A DNA stretch of 64,000 nucleotides from Hydrogenophaga sp. (GCA_030682835.1 JAUXNG010000045.1:16403-80402), one strand, 5' to 3'; counted from the first letter of the stretch, positions 35,383-44,925 are shown. The notes: generated from the sequence alone by a model not told the origin. Translations and numbers: made by a program.

Positions 35383-36707
35383 ACACCCGTGAATGGCTCA
35401 CCGAAACCGTGGCCCGTCTGCGCAAGCCGGCGCCCGAGACGACGCGCTCCACCGAGGAGCGCCTGGCCGCCCGGTTGCGGCAGGGCGAAGAGGCGCTGTC
35501 GCCGCGCGCGCTGCGGCAGAAGCTCGACGAACTCAAGGCCATCGTGGACCCGCTGGTCAGCGAAGTGGAGGGCGGGCGGCGTGCGCAGGCGCTGATGGCG
35601 TGGTACGCCAGCGCCCCGGCGACCCAGCGGCGCGACCTGTGGCTGCTGATGAGCGAGCGCTTTCTGGCCGATCCGCAACAGGTGAAGACCGCACAGGAAC
35701 AATACCTGGGCGCGGTGGGCACGCCCGACGAGGCCGCGGCAGAGGTGCAGTACCGCCGCGCCACGGTGTCGCCCCGGCGGCGCCTGCTGCAGCGCTTCAG
35801 TGCCCACCCGGAGGGCATTCTTTTTCTGGTGAACCTGCGCGCCGAGATGCAGCCCCAGCTCAAGTCCGACAAACGCCTGCTCGCGCTCGACGTGGAGATG
35901 GAGTACATGTTCTCCACCTGGTTCGACGTCGGCTTCCTGGAGCTGCGCCGCATCAACTGGGATTCGCCGGCTTCGCTGGTGGAAAAGCTCATCAAGTACG
36001 AAGCCGTGCACGACATCCGCAGCTGGGCCGATGTGAAAAACCGGCTCGACAGCGACCGTCGCTGCTACGGCTTCTTCCACCCCCGCCTGCCGGGCGAGCC
36101 GCTGATCTTTGTGGAGGTGGCGCTGACCAAGGACATCTCGGCCAGCATCACGCCGCTGCTGGATGAGTCCGCCGCGCCGGCGGACCTCGACCGCGCGACC
36201 ACTGCCATCTTCTATTCCATCAGCAACACCCAGGTGGGCCTGCGCGGCGTGAGCTTTGGCGATTCTCTGATCAAGCGGGTGGTGGAGAGCCTGCACGAGG
36301 AGTTTCCCCGGCTCAGAACCTTTGCCACGCTCTCGCCCATTCCGGGCTTGCGCGCCTGGTTGTCGAAAAACGCACCCGCCGAGCTGCTGCAGGTCTGGGA
36401 AGACGCGGCCACGCTCGGCGAAAAATCCCCGCACCGGCAGGCCCTGCTGCAGTGGGCGGCCCGCTACCTGGGCAGCGAAACCCGCGACGGCAAGCCGCTG
36501 GATGCGGTGGCTCGCTTCCACCTGGGCAACGGTGCGCGCGTGGAGCGCGTGAACTGGGCCGCCGACCCGTCGTCCAAGGGCTTCAAACAGTCCTATGGCC
36601 TGATGGTGAATTACCTTTACGACCTCAAGAAGCTCGATCGAAATCGAGCCGCCCTCGCACAGGGAAAGATCCCGATCGCCCCGGCGATCAAGGACCTGCT
36701 CCCCTGA
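35379..36707 (+). CDS. Malonyl-CoA decarboxylase
   Basis: A 442-residue enzyme that decarboxylates malonyl-CoA to acetyl-CoA. The N-terminal ~130 residues are a helical bundle; the C-terminal catalytic domain has VEVALTKDISASITPLL, the FYSISNTQVGLRGVSFG segment, FATLSPIPGLRAWL and FHLGNGARVERVNW, all typical of the MCD family, including the catalytic Ser and His regions. The ATG overlaps the regulator stop by 4 bases. It is equivalent to MatA of rhizobia; the symbol is left blank because naming differs between genera. Confidence 0.93.
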   Translation: MNTREWLTETVARLRKPAPETTRSTEERLAARLRQGEEALSPRALRQKLDELKAIVDPLVSEVEGGRRAQALMAWYASAPATQRRDLWLLMSERFLADPQQVKTAQEQYLGAVGTPDEAAAEVQYRRATVSPRRRLLQRFSAHPEGILFLVNLRAEMQPQLKSDKRLLALDVEMEYMFSTWFDVGFLELRRINWDSPASLVEKLIKYEAVHDIRSWADVKNRLDSDRRCYGFFHPRLPGEPLIFVEVALTKDISASITPLLDESAAPADLDRATTAIFYSISNTQVGLRGVSFGDSLIKRVVESLHEEFPRLRTFATLSPIPGLRAWLSKNAPAELLQVWEDAATLGEKSPHRQALLQWAARYLGSETRDGKPLDAVARFHLGNGARVERVNWAADPSSKGFKQSYGLMVNYLYDLKKLDRNRAALAQGKIPIAPAIKDLLP

Positions 36708-36745
36708 CGCTGCCGTTTTCCCACCCATAACAGGAGACAAAACCC

Positions 36746-37735
36746 ATGAAAACCCACCGATTCAATCGCCGCGAACTGTTGCGCATCGCAGGTGCCGGCG
36801 CCGCCGTGTACGCCACGGGCGTTCACGCCCAGAGCACCTGGCCCTCCAAGCCCGTGACCATGATCGTGCCGTTTCCGGCCGGTGGCGGCACCGACGCTTT
36901 CGCGCGCCCCCTTGCGGCGCAGTTTTCCCGGCTGACCGGCAAGACCATGGTGATCGACAACCGCGGTGGCGGTGGCGGCACCTTGGGTGCCGGTGTGGCG
37001 GCCCGCTCGGCGCCCGACGGCTACAACCTGTTCATGGGCGCCGTGCACCACGCCATCGCCCCGAGCATGTACCCCAGGCTCGAATACGACATCGAAAAGG
37101 ACTTTGTGCCCCTGATCCTGGTGGCCAGCGTGCCGCAGGTGCTGGTGGTCAACACCCGCAAGCATGGCGACATGGACTTCAAGGCCTTCCTGGCGCAGAT
37201 CAAGTCGAACCCGGGCCGGCTCAACTACGGATCGGCCGGCAGCGGCACCTCGCACCACCTGGCGGGCGAGCTGTTCAAGCAGCAGACCAAGACCTTCATC
37301 ACCCACATTCCCTACCGTGGTGCGGGCCCGGCCCTGAACGACCTGATCGCCGGTCAAGTGGACATGATGTTCGACGGCCTGGGCTCTTCGTCGGGCCACA
37401 TCAAGGGCGGGCGCATCAAGGCGCTGATGGTCTCGGGAGCCCAGCGCAGCCCCAGCTTCCCGGATGTGCCTTCCTCGGCCGAACTGGGTCTGCCCGACTA
37501 CAACGTGACCACCTGGTACGGCGTGTGGGCACCCAAAGGCACCCCGGCCGACGCACAGGCCCGCGCCGTTGAAGAAATCCGCAAGTCGGTGCAGGTCGAC
37601 GAAGCCAAGGCGGTCTGGGGGGCACAGGGTGCTGAATTCCCGAATCTCACCGGTGCCCAGTTCGACGGCTTCATCAAGTCCGAGGTGCGCAAGTGGGCCC
37701 AGGTGGTGAAAGCGTCTGGCGCCAAGCTCGACTGA
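36746..37735 (+). CDS. Bug-family periplasmic solute-binding protein
   Basis: A 329-residue protein with a twin-arginine-like N-terminus (RFNRRELLRIAGAGAAVYATGVHA), cleaved after about residue 28. The mature part, WPSKPVTMIVPFPAGGGTDAFARPLA and RGGGGGTLGAGVAAR, is the typical Bug (TctC-like) fold. These receptors bind carboxylates with a Venus-flytrap domain. Its place in the operon suggests malonate or a related acid. No TctA/TctB membrane genes are nearby, so it must share a transporter encoded elsewhere or act as a sensor. Confidence 0.9.
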   Translation: MKTHRFNRRELLRIAGAGAAVYATGVHAQSTWPSKPVTMIVPFPAGGGTDAFARPLAAQFSRLTGKTMVIDNRGGGGGTLGAGVAARSAPDGYNLFMGAVHHAIAPSMYPRLEYDIEKDFVPLILVASVPQVLVVNTRKHGDMDFKAFLAQIKSNPGRLNYGSAGSGTSHHLAGELFKQQTKTFITHIPYRGAGPALNDLIAGQVDMMFDGLGSSSGHIKGGRIKALMVSGAQRSPSFPDVPSSAELGLPDYNVTTWYGVWAPKGTPADAQARAVEEIRKSVQVDEAKAVWGAQGAEFPNLTGAQFDGFIKSEVRKWAQVVKASGAKLD

Positions 37736-37758
37736 TCGCTGCGTTCCAAAAGGATTCC

Positions 37759-38526
37759 ATGTCAGGGCATGTCCATCTGGTGACCGAAGGCGCGGTGGCG
37801 CAGGTTGCGCTGTCGAACCCCGCCAAGTTCAACGCCATGTCGCGCACGATGTGGCGCGAGCTGCGGCAGGTGTTCGAGCAGCTGCAGCAGCCCAGCGCCG
37901 TGCGCGTGGTGCTGGTCGCGGGTGAGGCAGGTCACTTCTGCGCCGGAGGTGATATTGCCGAGTACACCGGCTTCCGCTTCCACCCTGAGAGCCTGCGCGA
38001 CTTCCATGAAAACGACGTGTGGGGCGGGTTGTCTTCCATGCTGGCTTGCGACCTGCCCGTCGTGGCGCAGATCGAAGGCAATTGCATGGGTGCGGGCATG
38101 GAAATCGCCAGCTGCTGCGACATCCGCCTGGCGGGGCAGGGCGCCCGCTTCGGTGCCCCCATCGCCAGGCTCGGTTTCCCCATGGCGCCGCGAGAGGCCG
38201 AGCTGGTGGCGCGCGAGGCGGGGGTTGCCACAGCCCGGCAGATGCTGCTGGAAGCGGCCGTGCTCGATGCGAACACCTTGCTGGCGCGGGGCTTCCTGCA
38301 CAGCGTGCTGCCCGATGGCGATGTATCCGCCGAGGCGCTCAAGCGCGCGCAGGGCATCACGCGCCTGGCGCCCGAGGCGGCCCGCCTCAACAAACATACC
38401 TTGCGCATGCTGTCGGGCGGGAAGGGGGTGTCGACCCTGCTACCCACCGCCTACGATTACGCCGACAGCGCCGAGCACCGCGAGGGCATCGCTGCCTTCA
38501 TGGGCAAGCGCCCACCGAACTTCTGA
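37759..38526 (+). CDS. Enoyl-CoA hydratase/isomerase-family (crotonase-fold) protein
   Basis: A 255-residue crotonase-fold protein. The oxyanion-hole part AGEAGHFCAGGDIAEY and NCMGAGMEIASCCDIRL are present. The first acid of hydratases is kept (the Glu in GMEIAS), but the second is not: the segment FGAPIARLGFPMAP has no Glu where hydratases show FG-x-PE. It may therefore be a decarboxylase- or thioesterase-like member rather than a hydratase. Start at 37759, 23 bases after the receptor gene stop; a longer upstream start would overlap it. Confidence 0.8.
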   Translation: MSGHVHLVTEGAVAQVALSNPAKFNAMSRTMWRELRQVFEQLQQPSAVRVVLVAGEAGHFCAGGDIAEYTGFRFHPESLRDFHENDVWGGLSSMLACDLPVVAQIEGNCMGAGMEIASCCDIRLAGQGARFGAPIARLGFPMAPREAELVAREAGVATARQMLLEAAVLDANTLLARGFLHSVLPDGDVSAEALKRAQGITRLAPEAARLNKHTLRMLSGGKGVSTLLPTAYDYADSAEHREGIAAFMGKRPPNF

Positions 38527-38545
38527 CGGTCTTTTTCTCTTAGTC

Positions 38546-40087
38546 ATGAACAACCAGAACCTGTTCGTCGCCCTGCGCGACGCCTTTCCCGCCGACCTGG
38601 GCCGTACCGCAGTAGAAACCGACGACGGCCTCGTCTATTCGTGGGGCGACCTCGACAGGGCCACCGCCATGATGGCCAACCTGCTGGATTCGCTGGAGCT
38701 TCCAGCGGCCTCCCGCATCGCGGTGCAGGTGGAAAAGTCGGTCGAGGCCATGGTGCTGTACCTGGCCACCCTGCGCGCCGGCCACGTGTTCCTGCCGCTG
38801 AACACCGCCTACCAGAGCGGCGAGATTGAGTATTTCATCGGCAACGCCGAACCGGCGGTGGTGGTGTGCAGCCCCAAAAACTTTGGCTGGGTCAGCCAGA
38901 TCGCCTTCAAGGCGGGCACGAAACACGTCTTCACCCTCGGCGAGGACCGCAGCGGCAGCCTGCTGGAACGCGCTGCCCACCATGGCGACCAGCACACGCC
39001 CGCCTTGCGGCAGGACGATGACCTCGCCGCCATCCTCTACACCAGCGGTACCACGGGCCGCAGCAAGGGCGCCATCCTCACCCACGGCAACATGCGCAGC
39101 AATGCGGTGATGTTGCGTGCGTACTGGCAATGGCAGCCCGACGACGTGCTCATCCACGCGCTGCCCATCTTCCATGTACACGGCCTGTTTGTGGCCATCC
39201 ATGGCGCGCTCATCAATGGCAGCAAGATGATCTGGCTGTCCCGGTTCGACCCGAAACAGGCCATTGCCCGGTTCCCTGAGGCCACGGTGTTCATGGGCGT
39301 GCCTACCCTGTATGTGCGCATGCTGGCCGAGCCCACGCTCACCCCGGCGCAGGCCGCACACATGCGTCTGTTCATTTCGGGCTCGGCGCCGCTGCTGATC
39401 GAAACCTTCAACGACTGGCAGACCCGCACGGGTCATACCATCCTGGAGCGTTACGGCATGAGCGAGACCGTCATGCTCACCTCCAACCCCTGTGGGCCCG
39501 ATCCCCGCTACGGCGGCGCCACCGAGCGCCGCGGCGGCACAGTGGGCTTCCCGCTGCCCGGCGTGACGCTGCGCGTGATGGAGGATGGGGGCCGGGAGGT
39601 GGCGCCCGGCGAGATTGGCGGCATCCAGGTGAACGGCCCCAACGTGTTCAAGGGCTACTGGCGCATGCCCGAAAAGACGGCTGAAGAGTTCACCGCCGAT
39701 GGCTTCTTCAAGACCGGCGACGTGGGGCGGGTGGATGAGCGCGGGTACGTCACCATCGTCGGCCGCAGCAAGGACCTGATCATCTCAGGCGGCTACAACG
39801 TCTACCCCGCCGAGATCGAGAGCGCCATCAACGACATGCCGGGCGTGATGGAAAGCGCCGTGGTGGGCGTGCCCCACCCGGACTTTGGCGAGGTCGGCGT
39901 GGCGGTGATCATCCCCCGGCCGGGCGCGACGGTGGACCCGGATCAGGTCATCGCCGCGCTCAAGTCCCAACTCGCCAACTTCAAGATCCCCAAACGCTGC
40001 ATCGTGGTCGACGAACTGCCACGCAACACCATGGGCAAGGTGCAGAAGAACCTGCTGCGCGAGCAGTACAAAGACGCGTTCGCCTGA
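38546..40087 (+). CDS. matB: Malonyl-CoA synthetase (MatB-like acyl-CoA ligase)
   Basis: A 513-residue adenylate-forming ligase. Seen are AAILYTSGTTGRSKGAILTHGN (P-loop), LERYGMSETVMLTSNP, FKTGDVGRVDERGYVTIVGRSKDLIISGGYNVYPAEIE and the C-terminal LPRNTMGKVQKN with the catalytic Lys. Length and the YGMSET motif fit malonyl-CoA synthetases, which join malonate and CoA. The operon with malonyl-CoA decarboxylase supports this: MatB activates, the decarboxylase completes the route to acetyl-CoA. The ATG is 20 bases after the crotonase gene. Confidence 0.88.
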   Translation: MNNQNLFVALRDAFPADLGRTAVETDDGLVYSWGDLDRATAMMANLLDSLELPAASRIAVQVEKSVEAMVLYLATLRAGHVFLPLNTAYQSGEIEYFIGNAEPAVVVCSPKNFGWVSQIAFKAGTKHVFTLGEDRSGSLLERAAHHGDQHTPALRQDDDLAAILYTSGTTGRSKGAILTHGNMRSNAVMLRAYWQWQPDDVLIHALPIFHVHGLFVAIHGALINGSKMIWLSRFDPKQAIARFPEATVFMGVPTLYVRMLAEPTLTPAQAAHMRLFISGSAPLLIETFNDWQTRTGHTILERYGMSETVMLTSNPCGPDPRYGGATERRGGTVGFPLPGVTLRVMEDGGREVAPGEIGGIQVNGPNVFKGYWRMPEKTAEEFTADGFFKTGDVGRVDERGYVTIVGRSKDLIISGGYNVYPAEIESAINDMPGVMESAVVGVPHPDFGEVGVAVIIPRPGATVDPDQVIAALKSQLANFKIPKRCIVVDELPRNTMGKVQKNLLREQYKDAFA

Positions 40088-40140
40088 GTAGGGCAGCGCG
40101 CTACGAAAAAATCCGAGGCGCGTGAACGTCACGCAGGGCA

Positions 40141-40210
40141 CCGGGGAACCGGCTTTGCCGGGCCGCCAGTGCCGCCCCCTGGGGGGTGACGCCGCAGGCG
40201 GCGCGGGGGG
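40141..40210. repeat. REP-like GC-rich palindromic unit after the malonate operon
   Basis: Three nested palindromes occur in 70 bases: CCGGCTTTGCCGG, CCCCCTGGGGGG and GCCGCAGGCGGC. The unit lies between two convergent genes (matB and usp). It resembles short interspersed units common in Comamonadaceae intergenic regions, and may help end transcription, although no T-run follows. Confidence 0.55.
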
Positions 40211-40216
40211 AACGGT

Positions 40217-40660
40217 CTAGCGCAACACCAGCACCGGCGTGTGCGAGTGCGTCAGCACCTGCTGGGTTTCGCTGCCCAGCAGCAGCCGCTTGAGGCCGCG
40301 GCGACCGTGTGAGGCCATCACGATCAGGTCGCACTTGTTGCGTTTGGCCGCCGAGATGATGGCCTCGGCGATCAGGTCGGACTTCACGGTGACGGGCTTC
40401 ACTTTCACCTCGCGCAACTGCCCGGCCGACTTCACTGCGTTGACCGCCACCATGGCTTCCTCCTGCCATTGCTTCTCGATGCGCGCCACTTCAGCCGCGG
40501 CCAGCGCCACACCGCCTTCGAAATATGTTTGCGGGTAGCGGGGAACCACTTTCAGGGCCACGACATCTGCTCCGGTCAGGTCAGCCAGGTTGATGGCGTG
40601 CTCGATGGCCAGCTGAGAGAGCTTGGAGCCGTCGGTGGCTACCAGGATGCGCTTGTACAT
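40217..40660 (-). CDS. Universal stress protein
   Basis: A 147-residue UspA-fold protein: MYKRILVATDGSKLSQLAIEH at the N-terminus and the nucleotide-binding end DLIVMASHGRRGLKRLLLGSETQQVL. AAGGAGATAAC precedes the ATG at 40660. An FNR box centred 66 bases upstream fits activation under low oxygen (a start point about 25 bases before the ATG, with TAGTCT as -10). Such proteins help survival in oxygen or energy shortage. It is divergent from ccoI. Confidence 0.9.
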   Translation of the reverse strand: MYKRILVATDGSKLSQLAIEHAINLADLTGADVVALKVVPRYPQTYFEGGVALAAAEVARIEKQWQEEAMVAVNAVKSAGQLREVKVKPVTVKSDLIAEAIISAAKRNKCDLIVMASHGRRGLKRLLLGSETQQVLTHSHTPVLVLR

Positions 40661-40719
40661 GGTTATCTCCTTCAAAGTTGGCTGAACCACCTAGACTAGC
40701 AAACGCCGCCCGGTTGCGG

Positions 40720-40733
40720 TTGACTTACATCAA
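40720..40733. promoter_or_regulatory. FNR box between usp and ccoI
   Basis: TTGACTTACATCAA matches the consensus TTGAT-N4-ATCAA with one change. Placing the centre (40726.5) at -41.5 puts a start point at about 40685 for usp, with TAGTCT at 40693-40698 on the minus strand as -10. The same box is too close to the ccoI start codon for standard activation of ccoI. Confidence 0.7.
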
Positions 40734-40767
40734 GCGCATGGCCTCCCCCTTGGATTACGCTCGCACC

Positions 40768-43221
40768 ATGAACCAGGCCGCCATTGCGCCCCCGGCGGGG
40801 CTTTCGCCCGCCGACCCGCTGTTCGCGGCCTCCATGGCCCGTCAGGGCGGGGGAGCGCCTGGCGAATCCGGCGCTGCGGGCTGGCTCGGCGAGCACCGTG
40901 GCCCGCTCACCGTGACCGACAACTTCGCCGTACTCGACGATCCGGTCGAGCAGCTCGAGTTCACCGAGTTCCACGACGGCGAGGGCGCGCGCATGGCCGA
41001 GTCGGTGCTCATGGTGCAAGGCATGTATTGCGCCGCCTGCGCCGACACGGTGGAGAGCGCCCTGCAGCACCACCCGGGCGTTGAGCGGGCGCAGGTGCAC
41101 GCTGCCACCCGCCGACTCACCGTGCGCTGGGACCCCGCGAAGACGCGCATGTCGAGCCTGGCCCAGGCGGTGGGCGCCACCGGCTACCGCCTCCTTCCCC
41201 TGCAGCAGGCCCTGTCCATCAGCGAACGCCTGCGCGAGACGCGTCAGGCGCTGTGGCGCCTGTTTGTGGCCGGGTTCTGCGGCATGCAGGTGATGATGTA
41301 CGCGTGGCCCGCCTACATCACCGAGCCGGGCGAGATCCCCGCAGACATCGACCAGCTGTTGCGCTGGGCCAGCTGGGTGCTGAGTCTGCCGGTGGTGTTC
41401 TTCGCCAGCGGCCCCTTCTTTTCCAGTGCCTGGCGCGACCTGCGGCACGGCCGCGTTGGCATGGACACGCCGGTCTCCATCGGCATTCTGGTCACCTTCC
41501 TGGTCAGCTCGGCCGCCACCTTCGACCCCACCGGCCCCTGGGGTTACGAGGTCTGGTTCGACTCGCTCACCATGTTTGTTTTCTTCCTGCTGGGCGGTCG
41601 CTACCTGGAGCACAAGGCTCGCGACCGCACGGCCGGCGCTCTGGACAGCCTGATGAACCGCCTGCCGGAAGTGTGCGAGCGGCAGACTGCGGCCGGCGTT
41701 TTCGCAGCCGTGTCGATCCGGCGCCTGGTGGTGGGCGACGTGGTGCGGGTGCAGGCCGGGCAGGCCTTCCCGGGTGACGGCGACATCCTGAGCGAGCGGG
41801 CCACGGTGGACGAGGCGCTGCTCACCGGCGAATCGCGCCCGGTGACGCGGGAGCGTGGGCAGGCAGTCGTGGCCGGCAGCTACAACCTGGGCGGCCCGGT
41901 GCTGATGCGGGTGGACCGGCTCGGGCGCGACACGCGCTTTGCGCAGATCGTTTCGCTCATGGAGAAGGCGTCCACCGAAAAGCCCCGGCTGGCCATCCTG
42001 GCCGACCGCATCGCTGCGCCCTTCCTCGTCGCCGTGCTGATTGGCGCCGGGTTTGCGGGCTTCTACTGGTGGCAGATCGACCCGTCCAAGGCGCTGGCGG
42101 TGGCGGTGGCGGTGCTGATCGTCACCTGCCCCTGTGCGCTGTCGCTGGCCACGCCGGCCGCCATGCTGACCTCGGCCGGTGCGTTGGCCCGCCGCGGCAT
42201 TCTCGTGCGACGCCTGCAGGCGTTCGAAACGCTCGCAGGCATCTCGGCGGTGGTGTTCGACAAGACCGGCACGCTCACGCACGACCGGCTGGCACTGAAT
42301 ACGGTGAAGACTCGCCCGGGGTTTCATGAAGATGTGGCGCTCGCACTCGCCGCATCACTGGCCGGCGGTTCGCTGCATCCGGTGTCGCGTGCACTGGTGG
42401 CGGCCCGTGATGCCCGAGGGCCGTCAAACGACCCCATCCATATTAGCGATGCGGCCGAGGTGGCGGGGCAAGGCATGCAGGCTAAGCAGGCCGACGGAAC
42501 CTGGGCCCGCCTGGGTTCTGCCGCGTTCTGCGGCGTCGCCGCGGCTGCCGGGCCAGAGCAGGGGGACGACACGCCCCGGGTCCACCTGGCGGACGCCCAC
42601 GGCTGGGCGGCCACTTTCGAGCTGGAGGAAGGCCTGCGCGAGGACGCGCACGAGGCCGTGGAAGCTTTGCGCCGGCTCGGCGTCAAGACCTGGCTGCTGT
42701 CGGGCGACCGCGAGGCGGCAGCCCAGCGGGTGGCGCAGGCGGTGGGGGTGGACCACGTGATTGCCGGCGCCTCGCCCGAGCGCAAGCTGGCCGAAGTGAC
42801 CGCCCTGCAGGCCCAGGGCTTCAAGCTGGCCATGGTGGGCGACGGGCTGAACGATGGCCCGGTGCTCGCCCGTGCCGACACCTCGTTCGCACTCGGGCAC
42901 GCTGCGCCGCTGGCGCAGGCCCAGTCCGACTATGTGATCCAGGGTGGCCGGGTGATGGACGTGGTGCTGAGCCTGGAGCAGGCACGCAGCACCATGCGCA
43001 TCGTGCGCCAGAATCTGGCCTGGGCAGCCGTTTACAACTTTGTCAGCATACCGTTAGCGCTTATGGGCTACATGCCACCGTGGGCCGCCGGCCTCGGAAT
43101 GGCCGCCAGTTCGCTGTTGGTGATTGGCAACGCACTGCGTCTGTCAAACCGACTACCGGCCGTCGGAAACACCGATGCGAACGACCCCTTCACACCGGTC
43201 AACCGCCCGGTTTCCTCCTGA
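40768..43221 (+). CDS. ccoI: Copper-translocating P-type ATPase for cbb3 oxidase assembly (CcoI/FixI)
   Basis: An 817-residue P1B ATPase with N-terminal metal-binding motif MYCAAC, eight membrane helices, the transmembrane CPC (VTCPCALSLATPAAML), TGES, the phosphorylation site DKTGTLTHD and GDGLNDGPVL. CcoI-type pumps supply copper to cbb3 oxidase; position beside ccoS and ccoNOQP supports this over copper detoxification. The start at 40768 (MNQAAI) is preferred, but 40738 (MASPLD) is possible; neither has a strong ribosome site. Confidence 0.92.
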   Translation: MNQAAIAPPAGLSPADPLFAASMARQGGGAPGESGAAGWLGEHRGPLTVTDNFAVLDDPVEQLEFTEFHDGEGARMAESVLMVQGMYCAACADTVESALQHHPGVERAQVHAATRRLTVRWDPAKTRMSSLAQAVGATGYRLLPLQQALSISERLRETRQALWRLFVAGFCGMQVMMYAWPAYITEPGEIPADIDQLLRWASWVLSLPVVFFASGPFFSSAWRDLRHGRVGMDTPVSIGILVTFLVSSAATFDPTGPWGYEVWFDSLTMFVFFLLGGRYLEHKARDRTAGALDSLMNRLPEVCERQTAAGVFAAVSIRRLVVGDVVRVQAGQAFPGDGDILSERATVDEALLTGESRPVTRERGQAVVAGSYNLGGPVLMRVDRLGRDTRFAQIVSLMEKASTEKPRLAILADRIAAPFLVAVLIGAGFAGFYWWQIDPSKALAVAVAVLIVTCPCALSLATPAAMLTSAGALARRGILVRRLQAFETLAGISAVVFDKTGTLTHDRLALNTVKTRPGFHEDVALALAASLAGGSLHPVSRALVAARDARGPSNDPIHISDAAEVAGQGMQAKQADGTWARLGSAAFCGVAAAAGPEQGDDTPRVHLADAHGWAATFELEEGLREDAHEAVEALRRLGVKTWLLSGDREAAAQRVAQAVGVDHVIAGASPERKLAEVTALQAQGFKLAMVGDGLNDGPVLARADTSFALGHAAPLAQAQSDYVIQGGRVMDVVLSLEQARSTMRIVRQNLAWAAVYNFVSIPLALMGYMPPWAAGLGMAASSLLVIGNALRLSNRLPAVGNTDANDPFTPVNRPVSS

Positions 43222-43262
43222 CATCCTGCGCCTGCCAGACGCTCACTTCGCAAGGTTCCCCC

Positions 43263-43400
43263 ATGGACGTCCTGTATCTCCTCATCCCCGTTTCCATCGT
43301 GCTGGTGTTCGTCATCATCGGCATCTTCTGGTGGGCGCTCCAGTCAGGGCAGTTTGACAACATCGAACGCGAGGGCGAGCGCATTCTTCGGGGCGATTGA
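43263..43400 (+). CDS. ccoS: cbb3 oxidase maturation protein CcoS
   Basis: A 45-residue single-pass membrane protein: MDVLYLLIPVSIVLVFVIIG, then FWWALQSGQFDNIEREGERIL. The WA-x-x-SGQFDDLE-like motif after the helix is the CcoS signature. It is needed to insert cofactors into CcoN. AAGG lies 9 bases before the ATG. The FNR box for ccoN overlaps its last four bases. Confidence 0.9.
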   Translation: MDVLYLLIPVSIVLVFVIIGIFWWALQSGQFDNIEREGERILRGD

Positions 43401-43410
43401 CTTAAGTCAA
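43397..43410. promoter_or_regulatory. FNR box of the ccoNOQP operon
   Basis: TTGACTTAAGTCAA is a perfect 14-base palindrome close to the FNR consensus. With the centre at -41.5 the transcript would start near 43445, leaving 24 bases with a good GAGGAG ribosome site before ccoN. It indicates induction of the high-affinity oxidase at low oxygen. Confidence 0.8.
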
Positions 43411-43468
43411 GGCGTAGCGAAGGGTCCGTGACGACACTTCAGCGAGTGGCATTTATGAGGAGTTCTGT

Positions 43469-44914
43469 ATGTCCGTGATAACAAAGACCAGCCAGCCGGC
43501 GGTCTACAACGATGGGGTCGTGCGCGGCTTCGCGATCATGTCCGTGATTTACGGCGTGGTCGGGATGCTCGTGGGCGTGATCATTGCAGCCCAGCTGACC
43601 TGGCCTGAGCTCAACATGGGGATCGAGTGGCTGTCTTACGGCCGCCTTCGTCCCCTGCACACGAACGCCGTGATCTTCGCCTTTGGCGGGTCGGTGCTCT
43701 TCGCCACCAGCTACTACGTGGTCCAGCGGACCTGCCACACACCGCTGTTTGGCAACAAGCTGGCCTGGTTCACCTTCTGGGGCTGGAACCTGGTGATCGT
43801 GCTGGCTGTCATCACCCTGCCGCTGGGCATGACCAGCGGCAAGGAGTACGCAGAACTCGAATGGCCGATCGATCTGCTGATCACCGTGACCTGGGTGGCC
43901 TACGCCATCGTCTTCTTCGGCACGATCGGCATCCGCAAGGTGCGCCACATCTATGTGGCCAACTGGTTCTTCGGCGCCTACATCATTGCCGTGGCCCTGC
44001 TGCACATCGTCAACAGCGCGGCCATTCCGGTGAGCATGACGAAGTCGTACTCCGCCTATGCCGGCGTGCAGGACGCCATGGTGCAATGGTGGTACGGCCA
44101 CAACGCCGTGGGCTTCTTCCTGACCGCCGCCTTCCTGGGCATGATGTATTACTTCATCCCCAAGCAGGCCGAGCGCCCGGTCTATTCGTACCGCCTCTCC
44201 ATCGTCCACTTCTGGGCGCTGATCTTCACCTACATGTGGGCGGGCCCACACCACCTGCACTACACCGCGCTGCCTGACTGGACGCAATCGGTCGGCATGG
44301 TGTTCTCGCTCATCCTGCTGGCTCCCAGCTGGGGCGGCATGATCAACGGCATCATGACCCTGTCGGGTGCCTGGCACAAGCTGCGTGACGACCCCATCCT
44401 GCGCTTCCTGATCGTGTCCCTGTCGTTCTACGGCATGTCCACCTTCGAGGGCCCGATGATGTCCATCAAGACCGTCAACGCCCTGTCGCACTACACCGAC
44501 TGGACCGTGGGCCACGTGCACTCCGGCGCCCTCGGCTGGGTCGGCCTGGTCTCCATGGGTTCGCTGTACTACCTGATCCCGCGCCTGTTCGGCCAGAAAA
44601 AGATGTATTCGGTGCCCGCCATCGAACTGCACTTCTGGGTGGCCACCATCGGCATCGTGCTGTACATCGCCGCGATGTGGATCGCCGGTGTGATGCAGGG
44701 CCTGATGTGGCGCTCGGTCAACCCTGACGGCAGCCTGACCTACACCTTCGTCGAGTCCGTCAAGGCCACCTTCCCCTTCTACGTGATCCGTCTGCTGGGT
44801 GGAATTCTGTACCTCGGCGGCATGATCGTGATGCTGTGGAACGTCATCATGACGGTGCGCCAGGGTCAAGTCGAAGACGTGCCGGTCGCGTCTGTCAACC
44901 CCGCACACGCCTGA
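43469..44914 (+). CDS. ccoN: cbb3-type cytochrome c oxidase subunit I
   Basis: A 481-residue catalytic subunit with about 12 membrane helices and the haem/copper His residues: [27 protein letters not shown] (high-spin haem/CuB region), [16 protein letters not shown], and [21 protein letters not shown]. It reduces oxygen to water at the inner membrane with high affinity and pumps protons. It starts 69 bases after ccoS with a strong AGGAG site and is the first gene of ccoNOQP. Confidence 0.97.
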   Translation: MSVITKTSQPAVYNDGVVRGFAIMSVIYGVVGMLVGVIIAAQLTWPELNMGIEWLSYGRLRPLHTNAVIFAFGGSVLFATSYYVVQRTCHTPLFGNKLAWFTFWGWNLVIVLAVITLPLGMTSGKEYAELEWPIDLLITVTWVAYAIVFFGTIGIRKVRHIYVANWFFGAYIIAVALLHIVNSAAIPVSMTKSYSAYAGVQDAMVQWWYGHNAVGFFLTAAFLGMMYYFIPKQAERPVYSYRLSIVHFWALIFTYMWAGPHHLHYTALPDWTQSVGMVFSLILLAPSWGGMINGIMTLSGAWHKLRDDPILRFLIVSLSFYGMSTFEGPMMSIKTVNALSHYTDWTVGHVHSGALGWVGLVSMGSLYYLIPRLFGQKKMYSVPAIELHFWVATIGIVLYIAAMWIAGVMQGLMWRSVNPDGSLTYTFVESVKATFPFYVIRLLGGILYLGGMIVMLWNVIMTVRQGQVEDVPVASVNPAHA

Positions 44915-44925
44915 GGAGCACACAC

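Noticed and set aside
37805..38545. In-frame upstream extension of matB to 37805
   Set aside because: It lies inside the crotonase-fold gene in another frame, and its translation is Arg/Ser/Cys-rich noise; the ligase begins normally at 38546.
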